A stretch of DNA of 64,000 nt from Chelonoidis abingdonii (lineage: Eukaryota > Chordata > Testudines > Testudinidae), in NCBI RefSeq assembly GCF_003597395.2, contig NC_133771.1, positions 63,468,373-63,532,372 on the forward strand. Reading direction: 5' to 3'. Below, in pieces: positions 1 to 11,495 of the stretch. How positions within the stretch are numbered: position 1 is the first letter of the stretch; the number at the start of each line of letters is the position of its first letter. The position numbers and the translations under genes were made by a program. The notes below the pieces were generated by a model. It was not told the origin of the DNA, did no database searches, and saw only the letters and a list, made by a program, of their open reading frames with translations.

Positions 1-2925
1 TGATTTTAAAAAAACTCACATTTCCTGCCTAGTTTGAAAGACTTTTGTGTTTCCCCCAGTTAAATCAGAGAAAATAATTTTCTGAGAGCCCTATGCATGC
101 TGGACAGTGCAAAACTATATCACTTGCTCAACTTTGTAAAGGTTATTTAAAGAATAATCTCTATTGATTTGTAGCACACAAAGTCATAAGAAGCACTGAA
201 ACAGATTAATAGATTATATGAAATTGAAGCATTTAATCAATCTCAAAGGCCACTTTATGGAAGTATATTACAAAGTTACAGTTGCTATTATACAATGAGC
301 CATAACAGGAAGAAAGAACATGTGCTCTGGGAGTGCTACATGCTTATTCTTAGATGACCAAGGTATTCTTAACTGTGTTCTTTGCAACTTAACCATTTTA
401 AATATCTGATATATTTCTAACATAGATGTGTTTATAAACATCTTGAACTAGTCAGTCCTTGCATAGGTGTGCACAGCTCTCACTTAAGTCCAGGAGAATT
501 GTGCCTGCTTACACCAGGGCTAAATTTAGCTCAATACCTATATAAGGCTGATCTGTTTTTTCCCCCGTTTGTCTTCTTAACAGATCATATGTTTTGAGTC
601 CAAAAGAGCTGTTTTTCACCTTTGCTTTCAAAAACTGTTAAAGAACTGATGATTTATTTTAACTTGTGCTAACAGCTGACTGTTTCATTTGGCATGGAGG
701 GTGGAATTCAGGTGAATGCAAGATCACATATGCTAGTAAACTCCATTGCGTTCCAGTGAGAGTGACTCCTAGCCACCTAACCCAGCAGACAAGGTATCGA
801 ATTGAGTGACTTCTGAGCTCCCTGCAGCTGCTTCCTCAACCTCTATGTTGGAATAGGAGTTGTGCCCTACTGCATTCCTGGGCTTTTTGTAATCGCTGCC
901 TCTGCAGATTGGCCAGTCCTGACTCCTGCCCACACCCAGTCTCTACTCTGTGCTGGCCTGGGCAGAGCTGATGTAAAACCAGCTGTGCTGAGCACAGGTA
1001 GTGTTAAGTCTTTTTTTTTTTTTTTTTTGCTTGCTAGGTAGTTACCCACTCACTCTGCAGTTGAACCAGGGAGGCCTCATTGTGTTTGGAGGCCTCTTCA
1101 CTAGAAGACGAATTTGCCCTCTGAACTAATAAGAAGTAAAGATATTTCTTATAAAAGTCTAACTCCCAGGATTTGAGTCCCCTGTCTGTGCAATATAAAA
1201 CAGATACTTTGCTTTGCTTTACTCTCTGGGTCTGTGAATTTTCACCTATGGGAATACAGAAATGTTAAGTTAGCCCTGAAAGACATCCTTGCTCTTTGAA
1301 GGGAAAAAAATAATAAAAATAATGAGAAAATCATCTACAAAGTCTACAGTTCAAAAAAATTCCCTACTAGAGTGCTCATGAAGAACAGCGTGCTGCAAAT
1401 TGATTGCAAATCAGACATAATTGTGTCTTCTATATTTTTGATAAAGCAAGAAGATGTTTTCTACTTTTGGCTGCCAATTTCTTCATAAGTAGTGTGTGTG
1501 TCTACTGCAATGCTTTTGTAAATGCAGTGTTAGTGACTAAACATGTAAAAAGTACAATGTTTCAAAGTTACACATTGACAGGGCACTATCCCGAGAATCC
1601 AGTCCTTTGTAGATAGAAATAGTTGATCTACTTCAAACTTGGTAAGTCATTACTGTGATTCAGTCTGTTACATTTCTCTTGTTTTGTTTTCTTTTTCAGT
1701 CACATTTTTCTCCAGTCTTGCCGAAGGGTCTCAGTAGAATACTACATTGTTTTCCTCCAATCCCTGCTTTGAATACCATGTTTCCAACTGTGCTTCCATT
1801 GTATGTCTGTTCAACATGTCTTATTAGCATTTCTCTCCTGCTTCTAAAAACGAAGGTTCTGAAACTTGATATTTTTGACATGTGAAAGGAAAATGATAGG
1901 CCAAAGGTTGAGATTCAGTTTTCTTCAAATGCAGTCAGAGGTAACCAAGACCCCAGTCTGGTCTGGGTGCATAAAATAAATGTCAAATCCACTACACATA
2001 TGGCATGGTGAGTTTTCATATGTCATTTCAGACCAGCCACCAGTGTTCTCTTTTCCTGCGCTAAGAACTAGATTCTGCAAGCAGCTGTGGGCCTCCTGAG
2101 GGGTCATGAGGTCCCTCAATCCCCTCTGAAAGTCAATGGGTAAGTCAGTATGAGTGCTCAGCAGTCCTCTCAAGATCCTGTGACCTCCCTTCCCCACCAA
2201 TACATAGCTAAACCTCTAAGCAGAGGTACAGGGCAAACAGTTTTTCTCTGATTTTTTTCACCACTAACTGCATCCAAAGCACAGCTTATCACCAAGGACT
2301 GCAACTTTCGTTCTTTGAACATGGAAGCAAATATCTACTGCTTCACTCGTGCTGGAGGAGAGATGATTTTTTTTGGTTGTGGGTTAAAATGCACAAATCA
2401 AACTGTAATGACTCCTTTCTGGAAACCATGTCAGATCAAGGGAAGTAAAGTCTGAGGGTCCTTTTCTCCTGCCATAGATTTCACTGAAGACAATAGAATT
2501 TACTCACATTGTGTGGCAGAAGAGTAGTGCCTTTGGAAAACAAAACTGACCTCTAGTTTGTAATAAAGCTCAGCAGTGAGAAACGGAGGATGTTTCTGAA
2601 ATCTATGCAGCTGCTTTACCTTCTCATGAGTGTATGTGTCTTTCAAACACCAAAAATCCCTCCCTAGCAATCCCCACTCTTTTTTCTGACTTTCTAAGTT
2701 ATCCCCCTTTCAGACAGCATTGGCTGTGAGAGATGTTTGGAATGATAGCCTCAAGTTTTACTGCTCAAGCTATTTTTTCTGGTGTTTTGAAACTTTCCTG
2801 TTAGTGCTGAATTGATAAGAATTCTCTGTAGATGAACTGCACAGATAAGTTTGCATTCTTGATGTATGATCTTAAAATTTCAGTTTTAGAGTACTAGGAA
2901 AAATCTACAGATTGACAGAATCTTT
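1..2925. other. AT-rich non-coding stretch, no gene seen
   Basis: No open frame here has recognisable domains, codon bias or splice context. The only low-complexity feature is a T run at about 1011-1028. The short open frames are of a length expected by chance in AT-rich DNA. It may be intergenic or intronic; the sequence does not decide. Confidence 0.6.
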
Positions 2926-2929
2926 AATT

Positions 2930-3235
2930 TAGGGCTAGATTGTATGCCTGACAGGCACAGCTGCTTCTACGCAGTCCTGTGCTCCGTTCCTTTCATTTTT
3001 CATTCTGAAATTCCTCACAGGCTTCTCTAATCTCGATTAACTTAATTATTTGGTGGTATCTGCAAATTTTCTCAGCTTACTGGTGAAATCCCTTCTCGCC
3101 ACATCATTAATAGATTTATCTTCACCAGTCCTAAGGCTGGAACATTAGGCGCCTGGAAATTGGCTATTTATTCCTCCTTTGTTTCCTGCCTCTTAGCTAG
3201 TTTCTGATCTAGGGCAGTGCTTTGCTTCTCACCCC
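2930..3235 (-). repeat. Possible antisense CR1/L3-type LINE remnant
   Basis: The plus strand contains phrases typical of the reverse complement of chicken-repeat-1/L3 coding sequence, such as a 'ggtatctgcaaattttctcag' segment near 3053 followed by a segment naming a 'tagctagtttctgatc' motif near 3194. Decay is heavy and no frame remains. Assignment is from recalled family resemblance only; it could be another old LINE. Confidence 0.35.
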
Positions 3236-3240
3236 ATTAC

Positions 3241-4384
3241 TATTAAATGTATGCCTTTACTTTGGAGTTAGCTTAAGTTATTTGCACTTGAGGTGACTCC
3301 CCCAAGTTATCCTAGCCTGAGTGAGTGCACCCACACTGCAGAACAACACTTAAGCAGCACACAGTGTTTGGATTAGCAGCACAGAGTAGCTGTATCCCCA
3401 CTGCAATACCAGCTTGAGTGTTAGCAGCACTCAGTCTTCAACATCTAGCCCCTGATGGGCCAGTTAGCTCACGTTTTAAAGTTTCACCTAACTCAAGGGA
3501 CAGATTTGTATGTGTGGGCGGGAATTGGGCTGGGGCAAACCTCAAATTATATCTCAAGCTAACACTGCAGTGAAGGCAAGCCCTTAGATTCCTGACTAGT
3601 CTCCTGTGAGGACAGCACCCCCTTACAAATACCTTCCCACACCCATTCTGACACACTTCATCTCCCTGGGATGCATCTAACCCCAGTGTAGGAACATGCA
3701 CAGGAGCGGCTGAGTATGGGTGTGCTGTGTGCACCATCTGTTCTGGCTTATGGAGCAGCCTGTTGGCAGCTGTGAGAAGCCACCCTTATGACAGAGTAGC
3801 CCCTGGAGCTATTCTGTCTTATACCAGAAGCCATGCCAGTCCCTAGCCCATCTCACAATGGCAGAGGTGCAGATGGTATAAAGTCTCCATTGTCCCACAC
3901 AGCACACAAGCTGTGCTTCCAGTACTGTATCACAGAATCTGGCCCTAGGCCCAGGAGCGTACTGACACAAAGAGATCATTTAGAGTTTCTTCAATATCTT
4001 TGTCCTTGCTATTTGCTCCCCTTGCATCGTGTGAAAGAATAAAATCTAGACTGGAATGTCTTCTGTATATAATATCGTAAAGGTACGGTAAATACTTTAG
4101 ATGCCAGGTAGTGTGTAAATATTGTAGATACAGTATTTAGTGTAAGTTAGTGTAAGAGAAAGTTCTCAGAGAAAGTTCCTTCACTCTGCTTTCCCTGTTC
4201 AAATTTTCAGCAGGGAGAAAACATGCACCAGTCTTTGCAGTTACTAATCATCCATGAACTTCTTATCAAAAACTGTTCTGAAAAGAATACTGCAGCTTAT
4301 GTTAGTTTGATATTTCATTGTAACAAAACAAGAATGACAGTGATTGCAGTCAGACGGACATATGTGAGAGCTGTAGTGAGTTGG
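3241..4384. other. Non-coding stretch, unclassified
   Basis: No coding signal is seen. Between about 3290 and 3600 there are words that recur in inverted form (a 'cagcac' cluster and 'ctcaag'/'cttgag' pairs), so an old foldback element is possible, but I could not define ends or a target duplication. Confidence 0.4.
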
Positions 4385-4566
4385 TGTGGCCCCCCTCCTG
4401 CCAAGAGGAGGGAGCGCCCAGCCAGAGGCCTGAGTGAGCGGGGCTAAGGAGCAGTGATCCCACCCTTCAGAGGGTCAGGTGGTGACCCAGAAGTACAAAA
4501 GCCGGCCGTCAGAGCTCAGTCAGGCCCCAGCTGTCGCAGGGAGCAGACCTGCTCCAGGGAGCTTGA

Positions 4567-4890
4567 GACTGGGACCCCTCTAGGACCCAGAGCAGCTGCC
4601 CTGACTGGCTGGAGCTTCCCTGCGCCCGCTACCTGGAGGAGCTGCCGGAGCTTCCCCACGCCCACTACCTGGAGGAGCTGCCGGGGCTTCCCCGGTCAAA
4701 CTACCCGGAGGAGCTGCTGGAGCCTCCCCGTCCCTGCTGTTACCCGGAGGAACTGCCGGAGCAAGCCTGGCCGGACTTCCCGGAGGAACTGCCGGACTTG
4801 CCACCCAGCCCTAGTCGCGAGGAGCCCATGCTGTTGGACTTCCCGGGGGCTGACGCCACGGACCAGATAGGCCCTGAGGGGGAGGTCTGA
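4567..4890 (+). other. Open frame with P/E/L-rich internal repeats
   Basis: This frame stays open for about 107 codons and ends in TGA at 4888-4890. It encodes an acidic repetitive peptide in which the motif EELPE or EELPG recurs, usually preceded by a Tyr-Leu or Tyr-Pro pair and followed by a Leu-Pro or Pro-Pro pair. The underlying DNA is a minisatellite of about 36-39 bp per unit. No ATG lies at the start of the frame; the first in-frame ATG is near the end (about 4828). The repetition can keep a frame open without selection because the unit length is a multiple of three. I do not recognise a family and do not assign a function. It may be a decayed accessory frame of the surrounding LTR element or a by-product of repeat structure. 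Confidence 0.35.
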
Positions 4891-5137
4891 AGTAGCCTGG
4901 GGGCAGCTGACTCCAGTCCAGCTGCAGACCTGTCGGAGCCTATGTCAGTGTGTTGCGGGCAGGATCCCCACTGACTCAGCAGCAGACCATCTGCCACTGT
5001 TAGGGCCCCGGCCTGGAACACAGTGGAGTGGGAGGGCCTGCATTCCCCCTGCCACCCTTCCAAGGGTGGCAGACTCCCCCTCTTGCGGGCCTGAGGAGGC
5101 CTTTTCTACTTAAGCCTCCTAAACCCTGTGCTTTGTT

Positions 5138-5575
5138 CAGCCCTGAGCCAAAAGGGCCTGAGCTTTGCCTCTGCGTTTGGCGCCCCGCCCAAACTTAGGG
5201 CTGGGCCCCTTTAAACTGTACTGCTACTCAGCCGTGAACCAGAGGGCTTGAGCCTCCTAACCCTGTGCTTTGCTCAGCCCTGAGCCAAAAGGGCCTGAGC
5301 TTTGCCTCTGTGTTTGGCGCCCAGCCCTGAAACAGAGGGCCTGAGCCCCTTTAAACTGTATTGTTGCTCAGCCCTGAAACAGAAGGCCTGAGCCCCCTTG
5401 GCTCTGCATTGTTGCTCAGCCCTGAAGCAGAGGGCCTGAGCCCCCTTGGCTCTGCATTGTTGCTCAGCCCTGAAGCAGAGGGCCTGAGCCCCCTTGACTC
5501 TGCATTGTTGCTCGGCCCTGAAGCAGAGGGCCTGAGCCTTCTTTGACGCTGTATTGTTGCTCAGCCCTGTAGAAA
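5138..5575. repeat. Tandem repeat array, 48-bp unit
   Basis: The phrase 'gctcagccctgaa' starts at 5366, 5414 and 5462, recurs with one change at 5510 and again at 5559, giving a period of 48 (once 49) bp. Each unit reads cagccctga-gcagagggcctgagcc followed by a variable cttggctctgcattgttg tail. Less regular, more diverged units extend upstream to about 5138. The last units are the most alike, consistent with recent local expansion. Because 48 is divisible by three, both strands show repetitive open frames, which I treat as artefacts of the array. Confidence 0.85.
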
Positions 5576-5640
5576 GACTGGAGGAACTGCTGATGTGATT
5601 CTTTGCTGACACAACTCTCTTATCTGTATGGGACAAGTTT

Positions 5641-6044
5641 CACTCCCATGGGCACAGCTTGAGAGATGCTCTAAATCATTGGGCAGGCCTCTACCTACCT
5701 GGTGTCAGTGAGGGAGCTAATAGAGGGTTGGAGGTGAGGGGCGGGTGGTGACTGTCTCCCCAGCTGCTTTTAAGTGTTTGTATGTGGCACCTTTTCAAGC
5801 CAATAGGTATAATTAAAGGTGGCACCACTAATGACCCATCACCACTGCTCAGAACTTGGCTCCACTACTGCCTGAGCCCATCCACTTTGTGAATTGTTCC
5901 AGGCAGCTTCAGGACTCTCAGTGAAGCAAGGGTTGTGGGTGGTATGCACTGCTGTGGCCCTTCCCACTGGAGAGCCTTCAGACAAACCCAGGGAAAAAAT
6001 CTATCCCATTATATTCAAGGTGGAAAGGAGTTCAAGGTGTTAAT
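5641..6044. other. Non-coding stretch, nothing recognised
   Basis: Moderate GC sequence between the GC-rich block and the next repeat. No motif, repeat boundary or coding frame could be supported. Confidence 0.4.
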
Positions 6045-6142
6045 TTATATTACTGTTTGCAGTATTGTTTTAGCCATGTTGGTCCCAGGATATAGCAATC
6101 TGTCCCATCTCGTATTTAGCTGTAACATTTTTGTTTTCTTCC
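6045..6142. repeat. Left part of interrupted interspersed repeat
   Basis: The segment contains 'agccatgttggtcccagga' near 6073, which I recognise as the terminal word of a common turtle interspersed repeat. Its counterpart lies at 7004-7105, after the nested LTR. The family may be a Penelope-like or other retroelement; I cannot settle the class. Confidence 0.45.
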
Positions 6143-7003
6143 TGTGATGGGGTAGACCAGGCCCTGAGGCCCCCTGCTGGAGGCCTTATGGCACTGCCAC
6201 ACCCCACCTCAGAAAAAGGGCAGTACAGAGGTCTTCCAAGCTGCCCAAAGCGGCTGTGTGGAAAGCAGCCAATCAGAGGCTGTAGGGAGCAGCCAGTCAG
6301 GCCCAGCAGGCTAGGATAAGAAGAGCTGCAGGGCCAGCGTGAGATCAGTTCCTTGCTGACCTAGAGGAGAGCAGATGGTGTGTCTGGCTGGCTGATGGAG
6401 CTATGGGATCTCAGACAGAGCAGTGCTGGCAGAGGCCAATGGGAACACAAAGATGCTCCGGGCTGCCTGCTGGGACTCCACCAGGACAAGGTCCTGAGAT
6501 ATGGATGAAGAATGTGCTGGAACCACTTGGAAGTGGCCCAGGGAATTGGAGCAGCAGTGCATCTTAGATAAAGAGACACAGCACTACTGCTATCTATACG
6601 GTCCCTGGGCTGGGACCTGGCATAGAGGGTGGATCTGGGTCCCCACACTGGGAAAGTGGCCTGGACTTTGATACACTCAGGATGAGAACCAAATTTCAGT
6701 GTCCCAGCTGGAGAGCTGCAGCCAGAAAGGCCCTGAGAGGGTGAAGACATTGCCTCCAGGGAGAGAGCTCTGGGGTACCGCTCTCTACCAGAGCAGGGAC
6801 AACTTGAGAGACATTACAGAGGGCACTGAGAGAGGTCCCTGTAGGACTCGTACCCCAGGAGGGGTTTGCTTTGCTTTTATCTCACAGACAATGTATGACT
6901 TGACTGGAGGGCTGAGTCAGTGAAGACCCACCACAAACACAGGGGGACGGGGACAGGCACATTCAGCCAGAGGGAGCCCAAGAGGTGAGTGCACCACATT
7001 ATA
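6143..7003 (+). mobile_element. Solo LTR, 861 bp, nested insertion
   Basis: It begins TGTGATGGGG at 6143 and ends ...ACATTATA at 7003, where the expected final CA seems to have mutated to TA. The flanks are cttcc (6138-6142) and cttct (7004-7008), an imperfect 5-bp target duplication. A 'gataagaag' TATA-like region lies near 6316. The flanking sequence on the two sides belongs to one other repeat, which supports insertion. Internal coding sequence is absent, so this is a solo LTR formed by LTR-LTR recombination or a truncated copy. Confidence 0.6.
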
Positions 7004-7105
7004 CTTCTGCAGACCTGAAGAAGGGTTCTGTGAAGCTAAAACCTTGTCCCTTCCACCAACAGAAGTTGGCCCAATAAAAAATATTACCTCACTCAACTTG
7101 TCTCA
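7004..7105. repeat. Right part of interrupted interspersed repeat
   Basis: It contains 'gacctgaagaagggttctgt' and 'caacagaagttggcccaat' followed by 'attacctcac', words of a frequent turtle repeat. With 6045-6142 it would form one element split by the 861-bp LTR. Confidence 0.5.
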
Positions 7106-7528
7106 GTTTCCATTAATGTAAATCCAGCCTCTAATTCTAACAACTCTTTGAATTTACTGTTCTGCCACATCTTCTGTCTAAGAAATCATTCTTCCTCGTA
7201 CCCATACTACTACTTTCTCATGAGCCTTTGGATTTTTTTTATTACCACCATTCAGCTCTACCCATAAACATAGCCCAAAAAATTTAAATACAGTCCCTTC
7301 TGCCTTTTCATGGAAGTGGGACAGTCTTTACCCTCTTCCCGTTAGAGGGAACAATCTAGTTCAGTATAGTAAATAACAGAGTCCATTTCCAGAACATGCT
7401 AAAGGAAAGTAATACCCGCCTGCACATCAAGGTGTTCAGGACCTTGGGCACCAATTTTAGAGCTGACAGAAGGATGATAGTTCTGTGGCAACTTTTGAGG
7501 GTTCAAAAAATATTTTTGTTCTGTACAG
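7106..7528. other. Non-coding stretch, nothing recognised
   Basis: Moderately AT-rich sequence with no supported gene, repeat end or regulatory motif. Confidence 0.4.
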
Positions 7529-7690
7529 GAGGGAGGGACAGCTCAATGGTTTGAGTATTGGCCTGTTAAACCCAGAGTTGTGAGTTCAATGCTTGAGGGG
7601 GCCATTTAGCGGTGTGGGGATTGGTCCTGCTTTGAGCAGAGGTTTGGACTAGGTGACCAAATTATGTCAATGTCACTGTTTTAAATTGAA
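7529..7690 (+). repeat. tRNA-derived SINE, turtle type
   Basis: The 5' part resembles a tRNA. An A-box-like segment 'gctcaatggtttgagtattgg' at about 7542 contains the 20-base core ctcaatggtttgagtattgg, and a B-box-like 'gagttcaatgc' lies near 7583. They are separated by an anticodon-arm-like segment containing cctgttaaacc. A tRNA-unrelated body follows ('ggggccatttagcggtgtgg', then 'tggactaggtgacc'). This matches the tRNA-Lys-related pol III SINE known from hidden-necked turtles. The CCA end and cloverleaf are degraded, so it is not a tRNA gene. Confidence 0.75.
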
Positions 7691-7714
7691 AACCTGAGGT
7701 TGTTTTATTCAAGA

Positions 7715-7880
7715 AGAGGGCCTAAGTAATGTGGTGGCTAGGACACTGGTCTGGGGTGTGGGACACTTAGGTTCAAGTCCTTGCTCTGCCTCATTCAAAG
7801 CAGCATTCATCCCAGATCAGGCTGATTAAGACAGAGCAGAGATGCAAATGTAGGTGTTCTAACCAGCAGGCTATAAAGTG
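7715..7880 (+). repeat. Second tRNA-like SINE remnant
   Basis: A pol III-like head with 'gtggctaggacactggtctgg' shortened to its core ggctaggacactggtctgg near 7735 and a B-box-like 'ggttcaagtcc' near 7770 is followed by 'accagcaggctataaagtg' near 7862. It seems to be a different SINE family from the copy immediately upstream, separated from it by about 25 bp. Confidence 0.5.
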
Positions 7881-10800
7881 CAAGTGTCTATTCCCACCTG
7901 CAAACCAAAAATTTTTTTGTTGTAAACATTTTGACCAGTTCTGACCATCATCATCTTACTCTAGCCACAAATAGTGACATTTTGACCTCTGCAAGGCCAC
8001 TCCTTCCTCCATTATCTACCCAAGAGCTCCTTGGTTTTTGGATAACCATCACTGTTTGAAGATGAGAGGGACAGATGCTTGAGTGCTGGTGGCAGAAAAT
8101 GAAGACTGAAATAAGCTGAAACACAGAGGATTTATCCAAGCCTATACCACAGATGTATTACAACACCACAGATCTTACTCCTTTGGCTTCTATAAAAGCC
8201 ATATTACACATCAGAGCAGTAAACCACTTCATCAACCCTGGTGGTCTACAGTCCACAGTAGAACACAGAGTCAAACATTCCAAAGAATTATCCTCCTTCA
8301 CAGAAATGTCTCCTTCATTCAGAAAGACTTCTCAGGATCTGATTCCCCTAGGCTTGCATACTTAATTTTTTTTGTATTTACAATAGAAAGTAATATTTTG
8401 AAAATATCCACACAGAATTTTCCCTTGGGGGAGGAGATAAGGAAATTATCACATATGACATGCTAGTCACATAATTTAGTACACTTCTGGCTCTCAGGTA
8501 TGACAGTAATGGGCGCATTATGTGAACCTGAATAGAGTAGAATGGATTCTGGATTGGTACTGATATATGAAGCCTGTACTTATAAGTCATTAGCATAAAT
8601 ATGTCTCAAATACTGACCAAAAGTTCTTGCTATTTTACACTTTGCCTGATGATTTAGAAATGAATGGACAGGAATATTCTGGAATTTGGGAATCCTCTTT
8701 CTGTGTGATCTGTTGTGGGTGCAGCATGTACAGAAACTGGAAGCTTTTCTGAGGAGGCTGAGGTGGAAGCAGGTGGCTGGGAGGGAGAATAGGTGAAGAG
8801 TGATAAGGGGAGGGACTGAGAGAGAAAAAGGTTTCAAGAAAAAAGGGAAATGAAAAACCAGAGTGGAAAAAGTCTGTAGGAAGGAGGGAGCAAGAAAATA
8901 AGTGGATGAGAGAAGCAAGGAAAAGAGAAGAGTTGATAGGAGGAAATAAGTTAGAAATATAGAGCAACTATTGTGGCTTTTTAATGGCTAAGAGAAATGT
9001 GCAGGTGCTAAGCATATCACTGGAAACAGAGAAAAAATAATTATTACCCTTATCTTTTTAAAGTTGCCACACATTTTTGAGATCTCCTTATGCATCTGAC
9101 AGTTAGGCGGCTGACTGGTGTGGATCCTGCACCACACGTACTATTTGTTGGTCTGTGTTTATCGTTCTCTGTTAGAATGTCGTGCATTTAGACAATAAGC
9201 ACTTCAGAGCAGGCTTTCTCTTATTTGTTTGGCATTTTTGCTCATTGTAGAATACTGTATACATCTACTGAGCTATAGAAATAAAAAAGCTGGGCCCAAA
9301 TCAAACTGGAGATCATATGAAATTAAACGAAGGTAAGCTGGAGTGTGTCATTGTGTGGCCATCATCACACTGTCAAAGGTTGAAGCGGTATCTTCCAGCC
9401 AGTATTTCAGATAAACAAAGGTGTTTTAAAAGTCATGTCGACTTAATGCCAACCAAATAATATATTAACTAGCAGATCTAGCTCTACTTTCTCATGTAGA
9501 TTCACATCTAAAGAAGTCAGACTGTTGGGGAAAGTTCCCTTTCTATCTATTAGTAGACATTTTTGAGATTGGAGGAAGAGGTAATTAACATTATTACAAA
9601 AAATAATGCAGAAAGACATTTCTCACCTTTCTGAGAAAGGGCAGTGGCAATATTGTCATCAAGAGATGCAGGGTTATGGGTTCCAGGAAGATAAACAATG
9701 TATTTTTCTAAGTGTAGCACTGTATGTGTTATAAAGATACAAACATGATTACATAGCACCAAAGGGCATGTTTCTAGCCATTTCCTTCAATCCAAAAGAA
9801 ACTATTGAGTAGGAAAAAAAGAATAATTCAAAACACTTGTAATACCCTTAAGGTATATGAGGCATCATGCAGTAGTCTTTACAAACTTTCAGCAGTTACC
9901 ATCCTATTAAATTTCTTCTGTTGGCTTCCGTTTTTTCAGAAAATGTTTTGCTTTTAGTTTTAAGGGACTTTCTTATAATCTGAAGGAAAAGACACACTAT
10001 ACAGTCAAAAAGTTGTTGTTAATTTTGTATTTATAATACAGTAGACATCGGTCTCTGCTGTCCTGCACCTTGTACATAGAAGCGGTAAAACACTACCATT
10101 GTGCATGGATAGCATTTTGGAGGCACTTTGAACTGCTGTAAAATGGTTGCACAAGGTTCAAGACGAGAAAATTAGGTTCAGTATGTATTAGATTAGATTA
10201 CTGTGATTAGATTAAGGCATTATACAATAGCTCTACTTCAGCCCCAACTTGGTTTTGAGTTGCCCCTTACATGTGACTTGATTTCTGTGAATTAATCCAC
10301 AAGACTTCTTCTATTTCCTCTTTCAAATCTTTCCTCAATAACTATTTGGCACCTAAAAGACATCACTCAAAGAACGTTGGCTAGATGGAGTGGCATTTGG
10401 TGATAGCAGATTTCAGTGTGTGTTTACACCACTTTTTTTCTTCACTATGATAGTATAACATAGTATAAGATATTTATATAAAATGGTTGCAAAAGTTTGC
10501 ATTTTATATAAATACTGTTTTAGGTTTCCTGGCTATTTGAATCAATAAAACATATCTTCATTACTTTGATCAGTCACATAATAACACCCATGTTTCCTTA
10601 CAGATCTGCAGTGTCCAGTGAGACTGAACGATTTCTTAAACAAGATCCCCTTTTCTAAAAGAAACCAGTAAGAATAACTTTCCTCTTCCATGGAGTTTTC
10701 TATATCAGGTTAAATTATCTATAATTTATATGGGCAGTCAACAATTAACAGTCTCAGCTTGTCACATGATGCTAATATTCCCTTTAATGTTTCCCTAAAC

Positions 10801-11495
10801 TAAAGTAGGGTGGATAGTTAAAAAAAATCCTTTTATATATTTTATTTTTTAAATATTATTGTTTCTCCCATGTTCACATCCAGTTTGCATTCACTTTCTG
10901 TAAAACCTTGTGAAGTTGGGTTCTGCTATCAGAAATGCTCTCACAACCCAAATGTTAAGCTCCTTTTCAGGATCAATAATTTAAAATTTTGATTCCCTGA
11001 GTGCTGATACCTGCACTTCTTCAGTCTGTTCCTCTTTAGCAACGCAAATAGGCTTGTTGGTTGAGTACTTCTCTGAATCAGGGCAGTTAGGTTTTGCTAG
11101 CAGAAATGTTCAGACAAACCAAATGTTAAGCTCATGTTAGAATCCTTAAGGAAAAAAAATAAAAAATTCTCATTTGCTGTAGGGGGTTGGGCGTAGGTGG
11201 GTGCTTTTCAGAATCAGAGCCTTGGGCTCCAATTCTCCACCAACTTATGTCAGTTGAAGCTTTGTCAACAACTTCAAGGACAGCGGCATCAGTCCCCTTA
11301 AGTTTAATTAATAAAAGAACTATTTAAAGTTAAACTCTTTACATTACTTTGTTATCTTCTGTTTGTCAATAACTTGTTCTATTCCCACACTTCAAAAATG
11401 TTTCACATTGTAATTCTTCACTGTTTTTTGTTTCCTGATAGATTAGGTACAGAATTGAAGCAGTGTTTCATTAGAGTCCTTTTGTTTGTCCTTTT
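7881..11495. other. Quiet AT-rich non-coding stretch
   Basis: Apart from the purine-rich tract at 8745-8950, nothing is recognised. Two similar phrases, 'ctgctatcagaaatgctctc' near 10922 and 'ttgctagcagaaatgttcag' near 11094, hint at an old local duplication of about 170 bp spacing; both are followed by 'aaccaaatgttaagctc'-like sequence. Confidence 0.5.
8745..8950 (+). repeat. Purine-rich tract (GA-rich on plus strand)
   Basis: About 200 bp dominated by A and G on the plus strand, with runs such as gggagggactgagagagaaa and aaggagggagcaag. The opposite strand reads as long Pro/Phe/Ser-rich open frames, which are composition artefacts. Confidence 0.75.

Larger units (their letters stand above)
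4385..5640 (+). mobile_element. GC-rich LTR-like repeat block
   Basis: A sharp shift to high GC begins with TGTGGCCC at 4385. Near 4496 a degenerate TATA-like 'gtacaaaag' is followed by a GC-rich leader, which is the usual plan of an LTR or retroelement 5' region. Inside are a repetitive P/E/L-rich open frame (about 4567-4890) and a tandem array (5138-5575). The 3' boundary near 5640 is approximate and no target duplication was found. I recall similar blocks as common turtle repeats, so I call it mobile rather than a CpG-island promoter. A promoter-associated first exon is the main alternative. Confidence 0.5.

Noticed and set aside
4740..5063. Open frame of 107 codons on minus strand in the GC-rich block
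   Set aside because: It overlaps the repetitive P/E/L frame and its GC-rich surroundings; amino-acid content reflects composition and there is no domain.
5138..5575. CRISPR-like repeat array
   Set aside because: Units are contiguous 48-bp tandem repeats without unique spacers, in a vertebrate-type genome.
5274..5636. 120-codon minus frame with repeated RAEQQCR units
   Set aside because: It is the antisense of a 48-bp tandem array; a unit divisible by three keeps frames open without selection.
7529..7690. Possible functional tRNA gene
   Set aside because: Internal promoter-like boxes are present but arms do not fold properly and a SINE body follows.
8580..8967. Two overlapping minus-strand frames rich in Phe, Ser and Pro
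   Set aside because: Antisense translation of the purine-rich tract.
10600..10680. Possible small exon (ttacag ... gtaag-like borders)
   Set aside because: The candidate contains stops in the plausible frames and no matching neighbours.
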